Shown in pieces: positions 7,821 to 16,317 of a DNA stretch of 30,481 bases. The DNA comes from Bacteroides ovatus (GTDB lineage: Bacteria > Bacteroidota > Bacteroidia > Bacteroidales > Bacteroidaceae). The position numbers were made by a program, and so were the translations under genes. The notes under the pieces are model-generated. The model did no database searches and was not told where the DNA came from. It worked only from the letters and a program-made list of their open reading frames with translations. The stretch covers positions 1 to 30,481 of the forward strand of contig JAUUNK010000039.1 in assembly GCA_030844565.1 (NCBI GenBank), written 5' to 3'. Positions within the stretch are counted from its first letter, which is position 1. Each line of letters opens with the position of its first letter.

Positions 7821-9596
7821 ATGAAACCGATAAGCCGAATACTCTTATTTCTGTTATTCATAAGCGCCTCTTGCGCTTTCTGCTATGCACAAGAGAATCA
7901 ATCCTATTTCTTGCATACCATTGAAAAAGGGCAAAGCCTCTACTCTATTTCCAGCATGTACAAAGTGACCACTTCAGACATCATCCGCCTGAATCCGGGT
8001 TGCGAAGAAAAAATATATGCAGGGCAGACCTTGAAAATCCCCAAGAATCAAGCAGAGCAGAAAAAAGAAACCTTCCATACGATACAAGCAGGAGAGACTT
8101 TATACAAACTGACGAAGTCCTACAACATCTCTGCCAAAACCATCTGTGAGGCCAACCCCGGACTGAGTGCGGAAAACTTCCGCATCGGGCAAGTCATCCG
8201 TATTCCATTGGAACAGAAAGAGACAGAGACTCCTGCTCCCGCCGTCACTACAGAACAGCCAGCCATACAGCCTCCCGTACAATCCCGCTGCAAGGAGATG
8301 CATAAGGTGAAGCGCAAACACACAATTTTCAGCGTGAGCCGCGAATACGATATCACTGAACAAGAACTTATCGACGCTAATCCTGAACTTAAAAAAGGTA
8401 TGAAGAAGGGACAATTGCTTTGTATCCCCTACCCTGCGGCAAAAGTTCCTGCTATTCTGCAACCGGGAAACACGGAAGATTTATACTCTTTACCACCTAG
8501 TAACAGTGAACTCTTCCGCAAAAACGAAGAAGCTCCCAAAACACTATCTACCATCAAAGCGGCTCTCTTGCTTCCCTTTCATGAAGACAAGCGCATGGTA
8601 GAATATTATGAAGGCTTCCTCATGGCTGTAGACAGTTTGAAACGCACGGGCACTTCTATCGACCTGTATGTATACGACTGCAAAAAAACTGCCGCCTCCC
8701 TCAACTCCATCCTTGGCAAAGAGGAAATGAAGAAGATGGATATTATCTTTGGTCCCGCACAACAGAACCATATCAAGCCGCTTGCCGACTTTGCCAAAAA
8801 GAACGATATACGATTGGTAGTGCCTTTCTCTTCTAAAGAGGACGAAGTATTCAACAATCCGTCGGTCTACCAAATTAATACGCCTCAGTCTTACCTATAT
8901 TCTGAGGTTTATGAACATTTCCTGCGCCAGTTCCCTGACGCTCATGTCATCTTTATCGAAACCGCCACTGTAGACAAAGACAAGGCAGAATTTATCAAAG
9001 GACTGAAGCAGGAATTGAAACGCAAAGGCATCTCAATGAATACCGTCAACGAGAACGCCACACAAGAGACCCTGAAAGCTGCCCTCCATACAGGCAAGCG
9101 GAATATCTTCGTACCTACCTCGGGGAGCAACATCCTGCTCATCAAGATGTTGCCTCAACTGATACTGGTAGTAAGGGATAACCCGGAGACGCAAATCACC
9201 CTTTTTGGTTACCCCGAATGGCAAACTTATACGAAAGATCACCTGGAAAGTTTCTTCGAACTGGATACTTATTTCTATTCTTCTTTCTATACCAACAACC
9301 TGTTTCCGGCTGCTGTACGTTTCACGCAAGCTTATCAGAAATGGTACAGTAAAGATATGGCAGTGAACTATCCTAAGTATGGAATGTTAGGTTTTGACAC
9401 CGGATATTTTTTCCTGAAAGGATTGTCCCGCTACGGCTCCCAACTGGAGAAAAATCTATTGAAGTTGAACCTCACCCCGATACAGACAGGATTTAAATTT
9501 CAGCGTGTCAATAACTGGGGCGGATTTATCAATAAGAAAGTATTTTTTGTGCGTTTCACCAAAGGCTTTGAACTGGTAAAACTGGACTTTGAATAA
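7821..9596 (+). CDS. Exported protein with three LysM repeats and a periplasmic-binding (PBP1) fold domain
   Basis: A protein of about 591 residues. A Sec signal peptide ends near residue 24 (cleavage after CYAQ or close by). Three LysM peptidoglycan-binding repeats follow at about residues 30-74, 85-129 and 160-204, each ending in an I-P step (LKIPK, IRIPL, LCIPY). A Pro/Thr-rich linker separates repeats 2 and 3. The rest (about 245-590) resembles a type I periplasmic-binding fold: KAALLLPFHED, a YYEGFLMAVDSL segment and a FGYPEWQTY segment. The same fold is used by the envelope regulator LpoA and by amino-acid-binding proteins; which role applies here is unknown. Translation starts at ATG 7821; the TTG just before it is unlikely to be used. 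The next gene, an outer-membrane barrel, begins 27 nt later and is probably co-transcribed. Confidence 0.85.
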   Translation: MKPISRILLFLLFISASCAFCYAQENQSYFLHTIEKGQSLYSISSMYKVTTSDIIRLNPGCEEKIYAGQTLKIPKNQAEQKKETFHTIQAGETLYKLTKSYNISAKTICEANPGLSAENFRIGQVIRIPLEQKETETPAPAVTTEQPAIQPPVQSRCKEMHKVKRKHTIFSVSREYDITEQELIDANPELKKGMKKGQLLCIPYPAAKVPAILQPGNTEDLYSLPPSNSELFRKNEEAPKTLSTIKAALLLPFHEDKRMVEYYEGFLMAVDSLKRTGTSIDLYVYDCKKTAASLNSILGKEEMKKMDIIFGPAQQNHIKPLADFAKKNDIRLVVPFSSKEDEVFNNPSVYQINTPQSYLYSEVYEHFLRQFPDAHVIFIETATVDKDKAEFIKGLKQELKRKGISMNTVNENATQETLKAALHTGKRNIFVPTSGSNILLIKMLPQLILVVRDNPETQITLFGYPEWQTYTKDHLESFFELDTYFYSSFYTNNLFPAAVRFTQAYQKWYSKDMAVNYPKYGMLGFDTGYFFLKGLSRYGSQLEKNLLKLNLTPIQTGFKFQRVNNWGGFINKKVFFVRFTKGFELVKLDFE

Positions 9597-9623
9597 GAGA
9601 AGAAGTAAGTAAAAAGAGAAAGA

Positions 9624-10337
9624 ATGATAAAAATAAAAACAATATTGATAGCTGTAGCACTATGTTTGGGAATTGCTTTGCCTGCAATCGCCCAAATCGG
9701 TGAACCGCGCCACAATCTGGCTGTAGGTTTCAACGGAGGAGTGAACTTTAACAACGTCTCCTTCCAGCCTACAGTAAAACAGAATGGATTGATGGGCATC
9801 ACGGGAGGAGTGACTGCCCGTTATATATCCGAAAAGTATTTTGCCATGATATGTGGTGCGCAGATAGAATTGAACTATTCCCAAAGAGGTTGGGACGAAC
9901 AATTCCAGCTAGCGGACGGTACTAAAGATACAAGCCGTAAATATGTGCATAAGATGAATTATCTCGAAATCCCGTTTCTCGCACATTTAGCTTTCGGTAA
10001 GGACCGTGGGGTACAGTTCTTCGTTAATCTCGGACCTCAGATAGGGTTTATGATAAGCGATTCGGAGGAGAAAAGCGGGGATTGGGAAGATGTATCTATC
10101 ACTAATCAGCAAACGGAAATCTACGGGAAAAAGATAGAAAATAAATTCGACTATGGCATCGTTGGTGGACTGGGATTAGAAATCCGTACCAAGCGTGCAG
10201 GAAATTTCCTGGTTGAAGGAAGATATTATTTTGGGTTAGCGGATTTCTATAATAGCACTAAGAAAGATTATTTCTCCCGGTCGGCGCATACAACTATTTC
10301 AGCGAGAATTACTTATCTCTTTGACCTTAAAAAATGA
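9624..10337 (+). CDS. PorT-like/outer-membrane beta-barrel protein
   Basis: A 237-residue protein with a clear signal peptide (about residues 1-23, ending AIAQ). The body is rich in glycine and alternating aromatic and hydrophobic residues: FNGGVNFNNV, GGVTARYIS, FVNLGPQIGFMI and GIVGGLGLEI. These are the strands of a small 8-10-strand outer-membrane barrel of the kind annotated as porin family or PorT family in Bacteroidetes. The last strand ends ITYLFDL, close to the barrel-closing C-terminus. It follows the LysM/PBP gene by 27 nt, so the two may act together at the envelope. A specific function is not known; it should not be called a type IX secretion component without further evidence. 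Confidence 0.8.
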   Translation: MIKIKTILIAVALCLGIALPAIAQIGEPRHNLAVGFNGGVNFNNVSFQPTVKQNGLMGITGGVTARYISEKYFAMICGAQIELNYSQRGWDEQFQLADGTKDTSRKYVHKMNYLEIPFLAHLAFGKDRGVQFFVNLGPQIGFMISDSEEKSGDWEDVSITNQQTEIYGKKIENKFDYGIVGGLGLEIRTKRAGNFLVEGRYYFGLADFYNSTKKDYFSRSAHTTISARITYLFDLKK

Positions 10338-10357
10338 TTCCCTCTTGAAAGTATATG

Positions 10358-10383
10358 TTTGTAACATCATAACAATACCTTTG
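10358..10383 (+). promoter_or_regulatory. Promoter-like sequence ahead of the ECF sigma remnant
   Basis: TTTG at 10358-10361 and TACCTTTG at 10376-10383 match the Bacteroidales elements, though the spacing of 14 nt is short. It lies just before a decayed sigma-factor reading frame and may be its old promoter. Confidence 0.4.
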
Positions 10384-10392
10384 TACTCATAA

Positions 10393-10518
10393 GTAAAAAC
10401 ACTATCTATATACACAACAGACACCCTTACGTACGAGCGGGAATTAGTCCTCCGTGTGATAGGCGGCGACGAGGATGCCTTTATCATAGGGGTATTTGAG
10501 ATGGATAGTAAAAGTTAA
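10393..10518 (+). pseudogene. Remnant of an ECF sigma factor gene
   Basis: An open frame without a start codon runs from about 10393 to the TAA at 10516. It encodes a stretch beginning YTTDTLTYERELVLRVIGG and continuing DEDAF, which is the typical N-terminal region 2 opening of Bacteroides ECF sigma factors (ELLLRVxxGDExAF). The similarity stops abruptly after DEDAF and the frame closes 11 codons later, so about 140 residues are missing. An ATA at 10408-10410 stands where an ATG would be expected, about 20 nt after the promoter-like boxes. This suggests a gene that lost its body by deletion and its start by mutation. The assignment rests on about 20 residues and so is tentative. Confidence 0.55.
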
Positions 10519-10539
10519 TAGGCATCTTTAAATAGATAA

Positions 10540-10569
10540 GGGACAAGTAGAAATAACTCCACTTGTCCC
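10540..10569 (-). terminator. Hairpin after the ECF sigma gene
   Basis: GGGACAAGT at 10540-10548 pairs with ACTTGTCCC at 10561-10569, a 9-bp stem with a 12-nt loop. On the minus strand it is followed by a moderately T-rich stretch, so it probably ends the leftward sigma transcript, 35 nt after its stop codon. Confidence 0.55.
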
Positions 10570-10604
10570 CTATAAAACCGAAAAAGACTCCGCTTAGCTT
10601 TCTA

Positions 10605-11108
10605 CTAAACAAAATCCTTCAGTTCCTGTTGTAGTCTTTGACGAGTAAAAAAGATACGGCTTTTCACTGTACCCAGAGGAAGATCCAGCTTCTCGGCAAT
10701 TTCCCGGTATTTGAAACCGGAAACGTGCATAGAAAAAGGTACTTTATACTCCTTGGGGAGAGAATTAACGATGCGATGCATTTCTTTCAAGTCGTATGCA
10801 CCTTCCGTACTTTCAAAACCGGAATCTTGAGGGAGATTCAAGTGATAAAGGTTATCAGTCTGGTCAACATAAGTTTGGTCCCGCACGATTTTCCGGTAGT
10901 TATTAATAAAGATGTTACGCATAATGGTATACATCCAACCCTTGAAATTCGTATCGGGAATATACTTATCTTCGTTGTCCAATGCCTTCAAAGAGGTTTC
11001 CTGTAACAAATCGTTTGCTTCTTCGCGATTCGACGTTAGTTTGTAGGCAAATCGCAGCAATTCTTCCTGAACTCCAATCAGATCTTTCCTGAAACTTAAA
11101 CTTTTCAT
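10605..11108 (-). CDS. ECF-type RNA polymerase sigma factor
   Basis: A 167-residue sigma-70 family protein with only regions 2 and 4, as in ECF sigma factors. Region 2 spans about residues 10-75 (LLRFAYKLTSNREEANDLLQ, then FKGWMYTIMRNIFINNYRK). Region 4 spans about 110-163, with the helix-turn-helix YREIAEKLDLPLGTVKSRIF. The linker of about 35 residues contains the acidic stretch after VDQTDNLY. It directs RNA polymerase to its own promoter class in the cytoplasm. No anti-sigma gene lies next to it on either side, so its control is not evident. No good TAnnTTTG was found upstream; TAAACTTG (minus strand, near 11155-11162) is one mismatch away. Confidence 0.93.
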   Translation of the reverse strand: MKSLSFRKDLIGVQEELLRFAYKLTSNREEANDLLQETSLKALDNEDKYIPDTNFKGWMYTIMRNIFINNYRKIVRDQTYVDQTDNLYHLNLPQDSGFESTEGAYDLKEMHRIVNSLPKEYKVPFSMHVSGFKYREIAEKLDLPLGTVKSRIFFTRQRLQQELKDFV

Positions 11109-11358
11109 ACTTAAGAGGTTTAGCTATTAATATTTCGTTTCTTTCTCGATAATGCAAGTTTAGAGGTTATTTGAAGATTAAAGGGGGGAAAAATTGTTTT
11201 TGTTTGACCTGGAAATGGGTACATAATCATTTCTACCACCCTTTTTGATAGTTTTTAGGTAGTACGATTACCTTAAAATTTATTAAAGAAGCTCCAGCCC
11301 CCTTGCTTTTTCGTACATTTGAGCGTTATACCTAAAATAACCAATAGCAGGAGGGCTT
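11109..11358. other. Intergenic region between the divergent ECF sigma and DUF4251 genes
   Basis: An AT-rich 250-nt stretch with no supported ORF. It contains a G-run (AAAGGGGGGAAAA near 11181-11192) and a T-rich tract, and must hold the two divergent promoters. Only the -7 box at 11314-11321 is convincing. Confidence 0.5.
11314..11321 (+). promoter_or_regulatory. -7 box candidate for the DUF4251 gene
   Basis: TACATTTG matches TAnnTTTG and lies 37 nt before the ATG at 11359. No TTTG is found at the -33 position. Confidence 0.45.
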
Positions 11359-11862
11359 ATGAAAACAAGTAAATTTTTTCTCTTATTGGGAGTCATGTTG
11401 ATAGGATGTGTTATCACCCTGTCGGCACAGAACAGGCGAGAAAGAAAAGAGCAGAAAGCAAAAGCGGTGAAAGAGCAGGTTGTCTCTGAGAACTACAAAA
11501 TTACTGTGAATTCGGCCTATCCCAGACGGGGAAGGAGCGTACAACTGAGTTCACCCTATTCGCTCGCCATCCGCAATGACTCGGTTTTTTCCGACTTACC
11601 CTATTACGGACGGGCATATTCTGTCCCTTATGGTGGAGGAAGGGGACTTATATTTAGTGCTCCCATCAAAGAATATGAAATGAATACCACCCGACGGGGA
11701 GATGCCAAAATTAAGTTTAAGGCACGCAACCCCGAAGACATGTATACTTTTGACGTTACAGTATATTCCAACGGTAGCGCCAGTATCAATGTAAATATGT
11801 CCAACCGGGAATCTATCAGTTTCCACGGAGAATTAGAAATACCGAGACCCCCTAAGAATTAG
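11359..11862 (+). CDS. DUF4251 domain-containing exported protein
   Basis: A 167-residue protein with a signal peptide (about residues 1-23, ending TLSAQ), so it is periplasmic or membrane-anchored. A short basic linker (NRRERKEQKAKAVKEQ) precedes the DUF4251 fold, which is recognisable from SENYKITVNSAYPRRG, SDLPYYGRAYSVPYGGG and the later beta-strands. The function of the family is not known. The ATG follows AGGAGGG (11349-11355) with only 3 nt between, an unusually good Shine-Dalgarno match for this group but with short spacing. Its stop codon overlaps the stop of the convergent TRIC gene by three to four bases. Confidence 0.88.
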   Translation: MKTSKFFLLLGVMLIGCVITLSAQNRRERKEQKAKAVKEQVVSENYKITVNSAYPRRGRSVQLSSPYSLAIRNDSVFSDLPYYGRAYSVPYGGGRGLIFSAPIKEYEMNTTRRGDAKIKFKARNPEDMYTFDVTVYSNGSASINVNMSNRESISFHGELEIPRPPKN

Positions 11863-12479
11863 TCGGGTTCTTCGTTTCCTTTTAAGATGGGCAAGCAAAT
11901 CTGATATTTTACTGCCAGGATTCGCGTGATGAAAACCACTCCTCCGCCTATCACCTGGCAGCCGTAGGATTGCATACCCACGAGGTGACACAACCAGTAG
12001 GCAATACCTCCCACTACACATGCCATAGCGTATATCTCTTTACGAAATATCAATGGTATCTCATTGATAAATACATCACGAATGACACCACCTGCTGCTC
12101 CAGTAACACTACCCATTATAATAGCTACCCAGAAAGGATAACCCAAAGCAATACTCTTCCCTACTCCTACGACCGTGAAAAGAGCAAGCCCCACAGTATC
12201 GAAAATAAAGAAGGTGTTGTGTAAATGGATAAGATATTTGCCAAAAAGAATTACCCAGAGCAAAGCAAGCCCGGTACAGATAAGATAAATCGGGTCGGTC
12301 ATCCAGGCAGGAGTCACATCCAGAAGAACATCCCGGATAGTACCTCCGCCAATGGCGGTAGCCAACCCTACGACGTATGCTCCGAACCAGTCAAAACGCT
12401 TGGCAGAAGCAAGACGGATGCCACTAATGGCAAAGGCAAATGTGCCTATAAAATCAAGAATCTGAACGAATGTCGGCAT
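11859..12479 (-). CDS. TRIC-type cation channel family protein (YadS/UPF0126)
   Basis: About 206 residues when started at the ATG at 12479; ten further codons upstream (to 12509) are open but look like untranslated leader. It is an integral inner-membrane protein with about seven hydrophobic segments. The two inverted repeats of the family carry the conserved GGGTIRDVL (first half) and GGVIRDVF (second half). Prokaryotic TRIC homologues form trimeric cation channels; the physiological role in bacteria is poorly known. The 3' end overlaps the stop codon of the DUF4251 gene, and the gene is divergent from the epimerase homologue. Confidence 0.9.
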   Translation of the reverse strand: MPTFVQILDFIGTFAFAISGIRLASAKRFDWFGAYVVGLATAIGGGTIRDVLLDVTPAWMTDPIYLICTGLALLWVILFGKYLIHLHNTFFIFDTVGLALFTVVGVGKSIALGYPFWVAIIMGSVTGAAGGVIRDVFINEIPLIFRKEIYAMACVVGGIAYWLCHLVGMQSYGCQVIGGGVVFITRILAVKYQICLPILKGNEEPD

Positions 12480-12529
12480 ATACTGTGTTTTTTGTGTGCA
12501 AAGAAACAAATAATTTCCGTAAGAAAGCG

Positions 12530-12537
12530 TACATTTG
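12530..12537 (+). promoter_or_regulatory. -7 box candidate for the epimerase-like gene
   Basis: TACATTTG matches TAnnTTTG and lies 27 nt before the ATG at 12565. A -33 partner is not clear. Confidence 0.4.
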
Positions 12538-12564
12538 TTGCCAGAAAATAGATAAAACTACAGT

Positions 12565-13650
12565 ATGAAAATAACTATTGTTGCCGGAGCACGTCCCAAT
12601 TTCATGAAGATAGCCCCCATCGTGCGCGCTATTGAAGCCGCCAGGACTGAAGGGAAAAGAATCTCTTACCGTTTGGTGTACACAGGAAGACAAGACGACA
12701 CCAGTCTCGATGCTTCCCTTTTCTCCGATTTAAATATGAAAGAGCCCGATGCTTATTTGGGCGTCAGCAGCAATAACCCTACACAACTTACTGCCGGCAT
12801 CATGCTGGCTTTTGAACAAGAACTTATCGAAAATCCAGCACATGTAGTGCTTGTCGTGGACGACCTGACCGCCACTATGAGCTGTGCCATTGTTGCCAAG
12901 AAACAAGGTGTGAAAGTGGCACATCTGGTAGCAGGAACCCGTTCATTCGACATGAACATGCCCAAAGAAGTCAACCGGATGATTACCGACGGCTTGTCGG
13001 ACTATCTGTTCACGGCGGGAATGGTTGCCAACCGCAATCTGAACCAGACAGGAACGGAAAGCGAAAATGTATATTATGTAGGAAACATCCTCATAGACAC
13101 TATCCGCTACAACCGCAACAGGCTTCTTCGCCCGGTGTGGTTCTCCGTGCTCGGGCTGAAAGACCAAGAATACATCCTTCTGACACTCAATCGCCACGTA
13201 CTGCTTAATAACAAGGAAAATCTTTACCAACTGTTCCAGGCGCTTCTCAAGAAGGCCAATGGCACTCCTATTGTAGCTCCTTTACATACGTATGTGCGCG
13301 ATGCATTGAAAGAAGCAGGCATCTCGGCACCCAACCTGCATATTCTTCCTCCGCAGAATTATTTATTCTTCGGCTATCTAATGAATCATGCGAAAGGAAT
13401 TGTCACCGACTCCGGAAATGTAGCTGAAGAAGCAACCTTCCTCGGCATTCCCTGTATTACATTAAATACGTATGCAGAACATCCTGAAACATGGAGGATA
13501 GGGACTAATGTACTAGTGGGAGAAGATCCCCAAGCACTGGCAAACGCCTTGGAAACCTTGATGAAAGGAGAATGGAAGGCAGGCACTCTACCCGAAAGAT
13601 GGGATGGAAGATGCGCCGAAAGAATCGTGCAAATACTGGCTGGAGAGTAG
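12565..13650 (+). CDS. Divergent UDP-N-acetylglucosamine 2-epimerase (WecB-like) homologue
   Basis: A 361-residue GT-B fold protein related along its whole length to the non-hydrolysing UDP-GlcNAc 2-epimerases, which make UDP-ManNAc. Kept features are the N-terminal ARPNFMK (usually TRPEAIK), D100 in the VVDD segment (E. coli D95), E135 in PKEVNR (E131), and the nucleotide-binding TDSGNVAEEATFLGIP at 281-296. Two catalytic positions are changed: E. coli E117 (VEAGLRT) is V122 (LVAGTRS), and H213 (TGHRRES) is N209 (TLNRHVL). The usual QHREM is also replaced by GRQDD. It may therefore use another nucleotide sugar, work differently, or bind without catalysis. It is not near other sugar-nucleotide genes; DUF5686 follows after 101 nt. 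Confidence 0.8.
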   Translation: MKITIVAGARPNFMKIAPIVRAIEAARTEGKRISYRLVYTGRQDDTSLDASLFSDLNMKEPDAYLGVSSNNPTQLTAGIMLAFEQELIENPAHVVLVVDDLTATMSCAIVAKKQGVKVAHLVAGTRSFDMNMPKEVNRMITDGLSDYLFTAGMVANRNLNQTGTESENVYYVGNILIDTIRYNRNRLLRPVWFSVLGLKDQEYILLTLNRHVLLNNKENLYQLFQALLKKANGTPIVAPLHTYVRDALKEAGISAPNLHILPPQNYLFFGYLMNHAKGIVTDSGNVAEEATFLGIPCITLNTYAEHPETWRIGTNVLVGEDPQALANALETLMKGEWKAGTLPERWDGRCAERIVQILAGE

Positions 13651-13724
13651 AGAACAGAAGGTTGTAAAGAACAAAAAGGAAGGGTAAAAAAGGTTATAGT
13701 GTCTCTCATATAAGAGTAAATTAT

Positions 13725-13732
13725 TAACTTTG
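13725..13732 (+). promoter_or_regulatory. -7 box candidate for the DUF5686 gene
   Basis: TAACTTTG matches TAnnTTTG and lies 19 nt before the ATG at 13752. It probably drives DUF5686 and rarA. No TTTG at -33 is seen. Confidence 0.45.
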
Positions 13733-13751
13733 CAGCCATTATACGACCGAT

Positions 13752-16313
13752 ATGAAACAACGATATAATAAACTTATCATACTACTCTTAATCGTATTTG
13801 CGGCTCCAAAGGCTTTTGCACAGCTCCAAGGGGTGATTACCGATTCTATCACTCACGAACCCTTGATGTATATTTCTGTCTTTTACGAAGGTAAAGGAGT
13901 GGGCAGTGTATCCAATGCCAAAGGAGAATATAAGATTGAAACACGGAAAGGATGGCACGAAGTTACCTTTTCAGCCATTGGTTATGTAACAAAAGTGATT
14001 AAAATCACCCCGGACCAAAAAGTGCTTAATGTTCAACTGGCACCTGATAACGTAGTGTTGAACGAAGTGGTGGTGAAACCTAAAAAAGAAAAATACTCGC
14101 GAAAGAACAATCCTGCCGTAGAGTTTATGAAGAAGGTGATAGCCAACAAGCGAAAGCAGGACTTGGAAGTAAACGAGTATTACCAATATGACAAATATGA
14201 GAAGATGAAGATGTCGCTCAACGACCTCACCCCTGAGAAGTTGGAGAAAGGCATCTACAAGAAGTATAGTTTCCTCAAAGACCAGGTGGAAGTGTCGGAA
14301 ACCACCAACAAATTGATTCTACCTATCTCCGTACAAGAAACAGCTTCTCAAACAATCTACCGCAAAGACCCCGAAAGCAAAAAGACCATTATAAAAGGAA
14401 TGAACTCCAACGGTATTGAAGAGTTCTTTTCCACCGGAGATATGCTGGGCACAGTGTTGAAAGATGTTTTCGCCGACATCAACATTTACGACGACGACAT
14501 CCGACTGTTGCAACAACGCTTTGTCAGCCCCATCGGAAGCAACGCCATCTCTTTCTATAAGTTCTATCTGATGGATACGGTAAGGGTGGACAAACACGAA
14601 TGCGTACATCTAACCTTTGTTCCACAGAATTCGCAGGACTTTGGGTTCACAGGACATTTGTACGTACTGAAAGATTCCACGTATGCCGTGAAGAAGTGTA
14701 CAATGAACCTGCCAAAGAAGTCCGGTGTGAACTTCGTTAACAACATGGATATTGTACAAGAGTATGAGCAATTGCCTAACGGCAACTGGGTACTGAAAGA
14801 CGACGATATGGTAGTGGACATGTCGCTTACCAAATCCGGCGGGTTGCAAGTGGAGCGAATCACTAAATACAGCAACTATAAATTCGACCCCATTGAACCA
14901 CGGTTGTTCAAGTTGAAAGGTGCTGTCATCAAGGAAGCGGACATGCTCTCCAAGAGCGACGAATATTGGGCGGGAGTACGCCAAGTGCCGCTCACCCAGA
15001 AGGAAAGTTCAATGGATCTTTTCGTCAACCGGCTCGAACAGATTCCGGGATTCAAATATATTATCTTCGGAGCAAAAGCCCTTATCGAGAATTTTGTAGA
15101 AACAGGTAGCAAAGACCATCCCAGCAAAGTGGACATCGGTCCTATCAATACCATCATTTCAAGCAATTATGTAGACGGAACCCGTTTCCGCCTCAGCGGT
15201 ATGACTACCGCCAATTTCCATAAGCATTGGTTCCTCAACGGATACGGAGCCTACGGTTTGAAAGACCATCGCTGGAAATATAGCGGAACTGCCACTTATT
15301 CATTCAATAAGCGAGATTATGTGGTGTGGGAATTCCCCAAACACTATCTCTCCGCTACGTATAGTTATGATGTGATGTCGCCTATGGACAAATTCCTCTT
15401 CACAGACAAAGACAATATATTCCTCTCCCTGAAAACGACCACGGTGGACCAAATGTCTTACATGCGGGATGCCGTCCTCACCTATGAGTTGGAAAATCCT
15501 ACCGGAGTGGGCGTCAAAGCTATGCTTCGCCACCGTAATGATGAACCTACCGGGAAACTGGAATATATCTTGAACGACCCTGCTAAAACACGTATCCACG
15601 ACATTACCACGGCAGAAGCAAACATCACCCTGCGCTATGCTCCCGGCGAGTCGTTTGTCAACTCCAAGCAACGCCGCATCCCGGTATCTCTGGATGCACC
15701 GATTTTCACCCTTTCCCATACTATGGGATTTAAAGGAGTGCTGGGAGGAGAATATAATTTCAACCGTACGGAAGCAAGTATCTGGAAGCGTCTCTGGCTA
15801 CCTTCTTCATGGGGAAAAGTGGATATCAGCCTCAAAGCAGGTGCTGAATGGAACGTGGTTCCCTTCCCGTTGTTGATTCTGCCCGAAGCCAACTTGTCTT
15901 ATATCACCCAACGCGAAACGTTCAGCCTGATTAACAACATGGAGTTCCTCAACGACCGTTTCGCCTCGGTATCCCTTTCGTATGACATGAATGGGAAGCT
16001 GTTCAACCGCATCCCGCTCATTAAGAAACTGAAATGGAGAGAAATGTTCCGCGTGAGGGCACTCTGGGGAAAGCTGACAGATAAGAACAACCCCTTTAAG
16101 AGCAACAACCCGGAACTGTTCCGCTTTCCCATGCGCGACGGGCATTATACAAGCTTTGTTATGGACCCGAAGATACCCTACATCGAAGGAAGCATAGGAA
16201 TCTACAACATTTTCAAGCTGCTGCACGTTGAATATGTACATCGTTTCACCTACCGTGACAATCCGGGTATCAACAAGAACGGTATCCGCTTCATGGTCTT
16301 AATGGTATTTTAG
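13752..16313 (+). CDS. DUF5686 outer-membrane protein with carboxypeptidase-like regulatory domain
   Basis: An 853-residue protein. A signal peptide ends near residue 23 (PKAFAQ). Next is a carboxypeptidase-regulatory-like (CarboxypepD_reg) beta-sandwich at about 24-100: GVITDSITHEPLMYISV, GSVSNAKGEYKI, VTFSAIGY and VLNEVVV. This is the same domain that opens SusC-type TonB receptors. The remainder matches the DUF5686 family layout, with many amphipathic strands such as WFLNGYGAYGLKDHRWKY and a C-terminus NKNGIRFMVLMVF typical of an outer-membrane barrel. No TonB plug is seen. The family's function is unknown; a role in the outer membrane is inferred. The rarA start lies only 4 nt after its stop, so the two are probably co-transcribed. 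Confidence 0.85.
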   Translation: MKQRYNKLIILLLIVFAAPKAFAQLQGVITDSITHEPLMYISVFYEGKGVGSVSNAKGEYKIETRKGWHEVTFSAIGYVTKVIKITPDQKVLNVQLAPDNVVLNEVVVKPKKEKYSRKNNPAVEFMKKVIANKRKQDLEVNEYYQYDKYEKMKMSLNDLTPEKLEKGIYKKYSFLKDQVEVSETTNKLILPISVQETASQTIYRKDPESKKTIIKGMNSNGIEEFFSTGDMLGTVLKDVFADINIYDDDIRLLQQRFVSPIGSNAISFYKFYLMDTVRVDKHECVHLTFVPQNSQDFGFTGHLYVLKDSTYAVKKCTMNLPKKSGVNFVNNMDIVQEYEQLPNGNWVLKDDDMVVDMSLTKSGGLQVERITKYSNYKFDPIEPRLFKLKGAVIKEADMLSKSDEYWAGVRQVPLTQKESSMDLFVNRLEQIPGFKYIIFGAKALIENFVETGSKDHPSKVDIGPINTIISSNYVDGTRFRLSGMTTANFHKHWFLNGYGAYGLKDHRWKYSGTATYSFNKRDYVVWEFPKHYLSATYSYDVMSPMDKFLFTDKDNIFLSLKTTTVDQMSYMRDAVLTYELENPTGVGVKAMLRHRNDEPTGKLEYILNDPAKTRIHDITTAEANITLRYAPGESFVNSKQRRIPVSLDAPIFTLSHTMGFKGVLGGEYNFNRTEASIWKRLWLPSSWGKVDISLKAGAEWNVVPFPLLILPEANLSYITQRETFSLINNMEFLNDRFASVSLSYDMNGKLFNRIPLIKKLKWREMFRVRALWGKLTDKNNPFKSNNPELFRFPMRDGHYTSFVMDPKIPYIEGSIGIYNIFKLLHVEYVHRFTYRDNPGINKNGIRFMVLMVF

Positions 16314-16317
16314 AAAT

